This document shows, piece by piece, positions 5,279 through 6,464 of a stretch of DNA of 6,464 nucleotides. Each line of letters begins with the position of its first letter. Positions within the stretch are counted from its first letter, which is position 1. Source of the DNA: Elusimicrobia bacterium RIFOXYB2_FULL_49_7 (GTDB lineage: Bacteria; Fibrobacterota; OXYB2-FULL-49-7). Where the stretch lies: NCBI GenBank assembly GCA_001800515.1, contig MGVN01000215.1, forward strand, positions 1 through 6,464. The letters are read 5' to 3'. The notes beneath the pieces were generated by a model. The model saw only the letters and a list, made by a program, of their open reading frames with translations, was not told the origin of the DNA and ran no database searches. The position numbers were made by a program, and so were the translations under genes.

Positions 5279-6464
5279 ATGCAAAAATGTAAAAAAAGTG
5301 ATTTATTCTCAAATTTGAATCAAAAGACAAAAAAAACATTAGCTCGTTTTCTCCTTCTTCTTTATTTATTTCAACTTCCTTTGCCGGCGCTTCAGGGTTT
5401 TAATTCTTTAGATTCCAATGAGATGCATCGGTTAGAGTCTGAGCAAAGTAAGGGCGGCCAAGTGTCCATTCCTACCCTCCTTTCCGGGGGATGTGGCTCC
5501 GGTTTATCCTTGGTTGCGTCCGTATTGGCCATGGCGTGGTTATCGGAAGAGGTTTCTGCGACGATTCGTCATGTGGGAGCCGGGCAGACCTATACCACAA
5601 TAGGTAGTGCGGTGTCTGCATTGGTGAATGGGGATACCATCTATATTCACAACGGAACCTACAGTGGTGCGGGTAACCGAGCCATTAGCATTGCCACCAA
5701 GAAACGCATTTGGATTATCGGTGAAAATATCGACAGTACCATCATGGATTGCGGTAGTGCGACTTACGCCTTCAACCTTTCCGGTACAGGGGGTGTGTAC
5801 TGCGATTCAATCTACTTTCGTAATTTTACCATCAAGAATTCTCTTTCGACCCGGGCGGCCATATACGGCGGTGGTGCAACGGCCAACCAATACCGTATTA
5901 ATTTTGCATGGCTGAAATTTGAAAATTGCGTTAACTCAACCGGTTCCGGAGGAGCCATAGAATTTGTCTATTTAAAAGGCAGATGTATGGTGGACTCCTG
6001 CTATTTTCTTGCCTGTTCCAGCAGGGCTGCCAGTAGCGGTGCGATATTTATGGGTGGCGGCAGCGGTGGAAATTGCAGTTTATATGTGACAAATACAATC
6101 TTTAAGAATTGTCATGCACACACCTACGGTGCGGCAATGGGAATGGAAAGTTTGGCATCCGCCCAATCGGTGCAGACAAAACGATGCAAGTTCATTCAGA
6201 ATTATGCGGTAAGTCAAGGGGGCGCCTTCGGCAATACGGGAGGCAATACGGCCGTCGGTAATTTCGGCGGTGCAGCAGCGGATCAATGTGACTTTATCTC
6301 GAACACGTCCGGTTCCAACCCTCAGCATCTCCAAATATCTATTGCGGGCATGAAGCATGCCGAATATAACTACTGGGATGATGGTGGCGCCCCGACGAAT
6401 CCAGGGGATGCGAATTTTGCTATTACGCAATACATTACGAGTGAGATGGATTCGTTGCCGAACT
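5279..6464 (+). CDS. Secreted right-handed beta-helix protein with Pmp-like GGA[I/F] and FxxN repeats, C-terminus cut by window edge
   Basis: 395 codons are open from the ATG at 5279 to the right edge. The N-terminus has a lysine-rich region (QKTKKT, 15-20) and a hydrophobic core at 21-39, so export is expected. A second, uncharged hydrophobic segment lies at about 75-88, ending in EVSA just before RHVGAGQTYTTIGSA. From there the pattern is that of a pectate-lyase-superfamily beta-helix: an N-terminal coil with NGDTIYIHNGTYSG (117-130), then coils of short strands with Asn, Gly and Cys turns. Motifs like those of chlamydial polymorphic outer-membrane proteins recur: GGAIEF (224-229), SGAIFMGG (253-260), GGAFGN (314-319), and FENC, FKNC, FIQN and FISN. 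NYWDDGGAP (364-372) resembles the NYWG..GP segment that often ends such helices. No catalytic set is visible, so adhesin, surface or glycan-binding roles are all possible. It has many cysteines (about 12), unusual for a generic beta-helix. A C-terminal anchor or sorting domain, if present, lies beyond the window. Confidence 0.88.
   Translation, partial: MQKCKKSDLFSNLNQKTKKTLARFLLLLYLFQLPLPALQGFNSLDSNEMHRLESEQSKGGQVSIPTLLSGGCGSGLSLVASVLAMAWLSEEVSATIRHVGAGQTYTTIGSAVSALVNGDTIYIHNGTYSGAGNRAISIATKKRIWIIGENIDSTIMDCGSATYAFNLSGTGGVYCDSIYFRNFTIKNSLSTRAAIYGGGATANQYRINFAWLKFENCVNSTGSGGAIEFVYLKGRCMVDSCYFLACSSRAASSGAIFMGGGSGGNCSLYVTNTIFKNCHAHTYGAAMGMESLASAQSVQTKRCKFIQNYAVSQGGAFGNTGGNTAVGNFGGAAADQCDFISNTSGSNPQHLQISIAGMKHAEYNYWDDGGAPTNPGDANFAITQYITSEMDSLPN

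Noticed and set aside
5268..5283. Sigma-54-like GGGCTTGTTTTATGCA with correct GG-N10-GC spacing (GG 5269-5270, GC 5281-5282) at the beta-helix start
   Set aside because: It overlaps the Shine-Dalgarno and start codon; the real start would have to be the TTG at 5315, which has no ribosome binding site. TT before GC is AT and the -24 block matches poorly.
6080..6430. 116-codon minus-strand frame within the beta-helix gene
   Set aside because: It is antisense to clear repeat-bearing beta-helix sequence and its translation shows no signal, domain or start context.

Overview
The window reads as a stretch of chromosome from a Gram-negative-type bacterium. Three of the four genes encode proteins with export signals, and the fourth is a sigma-54 (RpoN) enhancer-binding activator. 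The style of the secreted proteins (a beta-sandwich plus Asp-box propeller, and a right-handed beta-helix with Pmp-like repeats), together with non-coding gaps of about 200 bp, resembles poorly cultured FCB/PVC-type or candidate-phylum bacteria. The phylum is an inference from gene style; nothing here fixes it. I see no rRNA, tRNA, CRISPR array, transposase or phage gene.

Layout. Positions 1-2017 (minus strand) hold a large secreted protein that runs off the left edge; 672 codons are visible, starting at GTG. Its upstream gap (2018-2219) contains a textbook sigma-54 -24/-12 promoter at 2047-2062 on the minus strand. Further upstream, at about -100 to -135, is a cluster of CTAAAA/TTTTAG boxes (2139-2171) that looks like an enhancer for an activator. 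Divergently, 2220-4595 (plus) encodes a complete 791-residue sigma-54-dependent activator. It has an intact AAA+ core and a Fis-type helix-turn-helix, but an unusual N-terminal half with PAS-like segments around a beta-sandwich (concanavalin/LamG-like) region and no receiver domain. Its stop codon is 3 bp from the stop of a convergent gene at 4599-5064 (minus). That gene is a small exported protein whose signal peptide and body lie in different frames, so I call it a pseudogene or a multiply frameshifted gene. A second gap (5065-5278) carries candidate sigma-70 promoters in both directions and one further copy of the AAAATAGGA box. At 5279-6464 (plus) a secreted beta-helix protein begins and runs off the right edge.

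How it may work together. The clearest story is a compact switch: a probably one-component cytosolic activator with a possible ligand-binding beta-sandwich, an enhancer beside its own gene, and a sigma-54 promoter driving a secreted glycan-binding or sialidase-fold-like protein. The promoter and the AAA+ motifs are seen directly. The link between activator, enhancer and target is inferred from arrangement and spacing. The ligand and the substrate are unknown.
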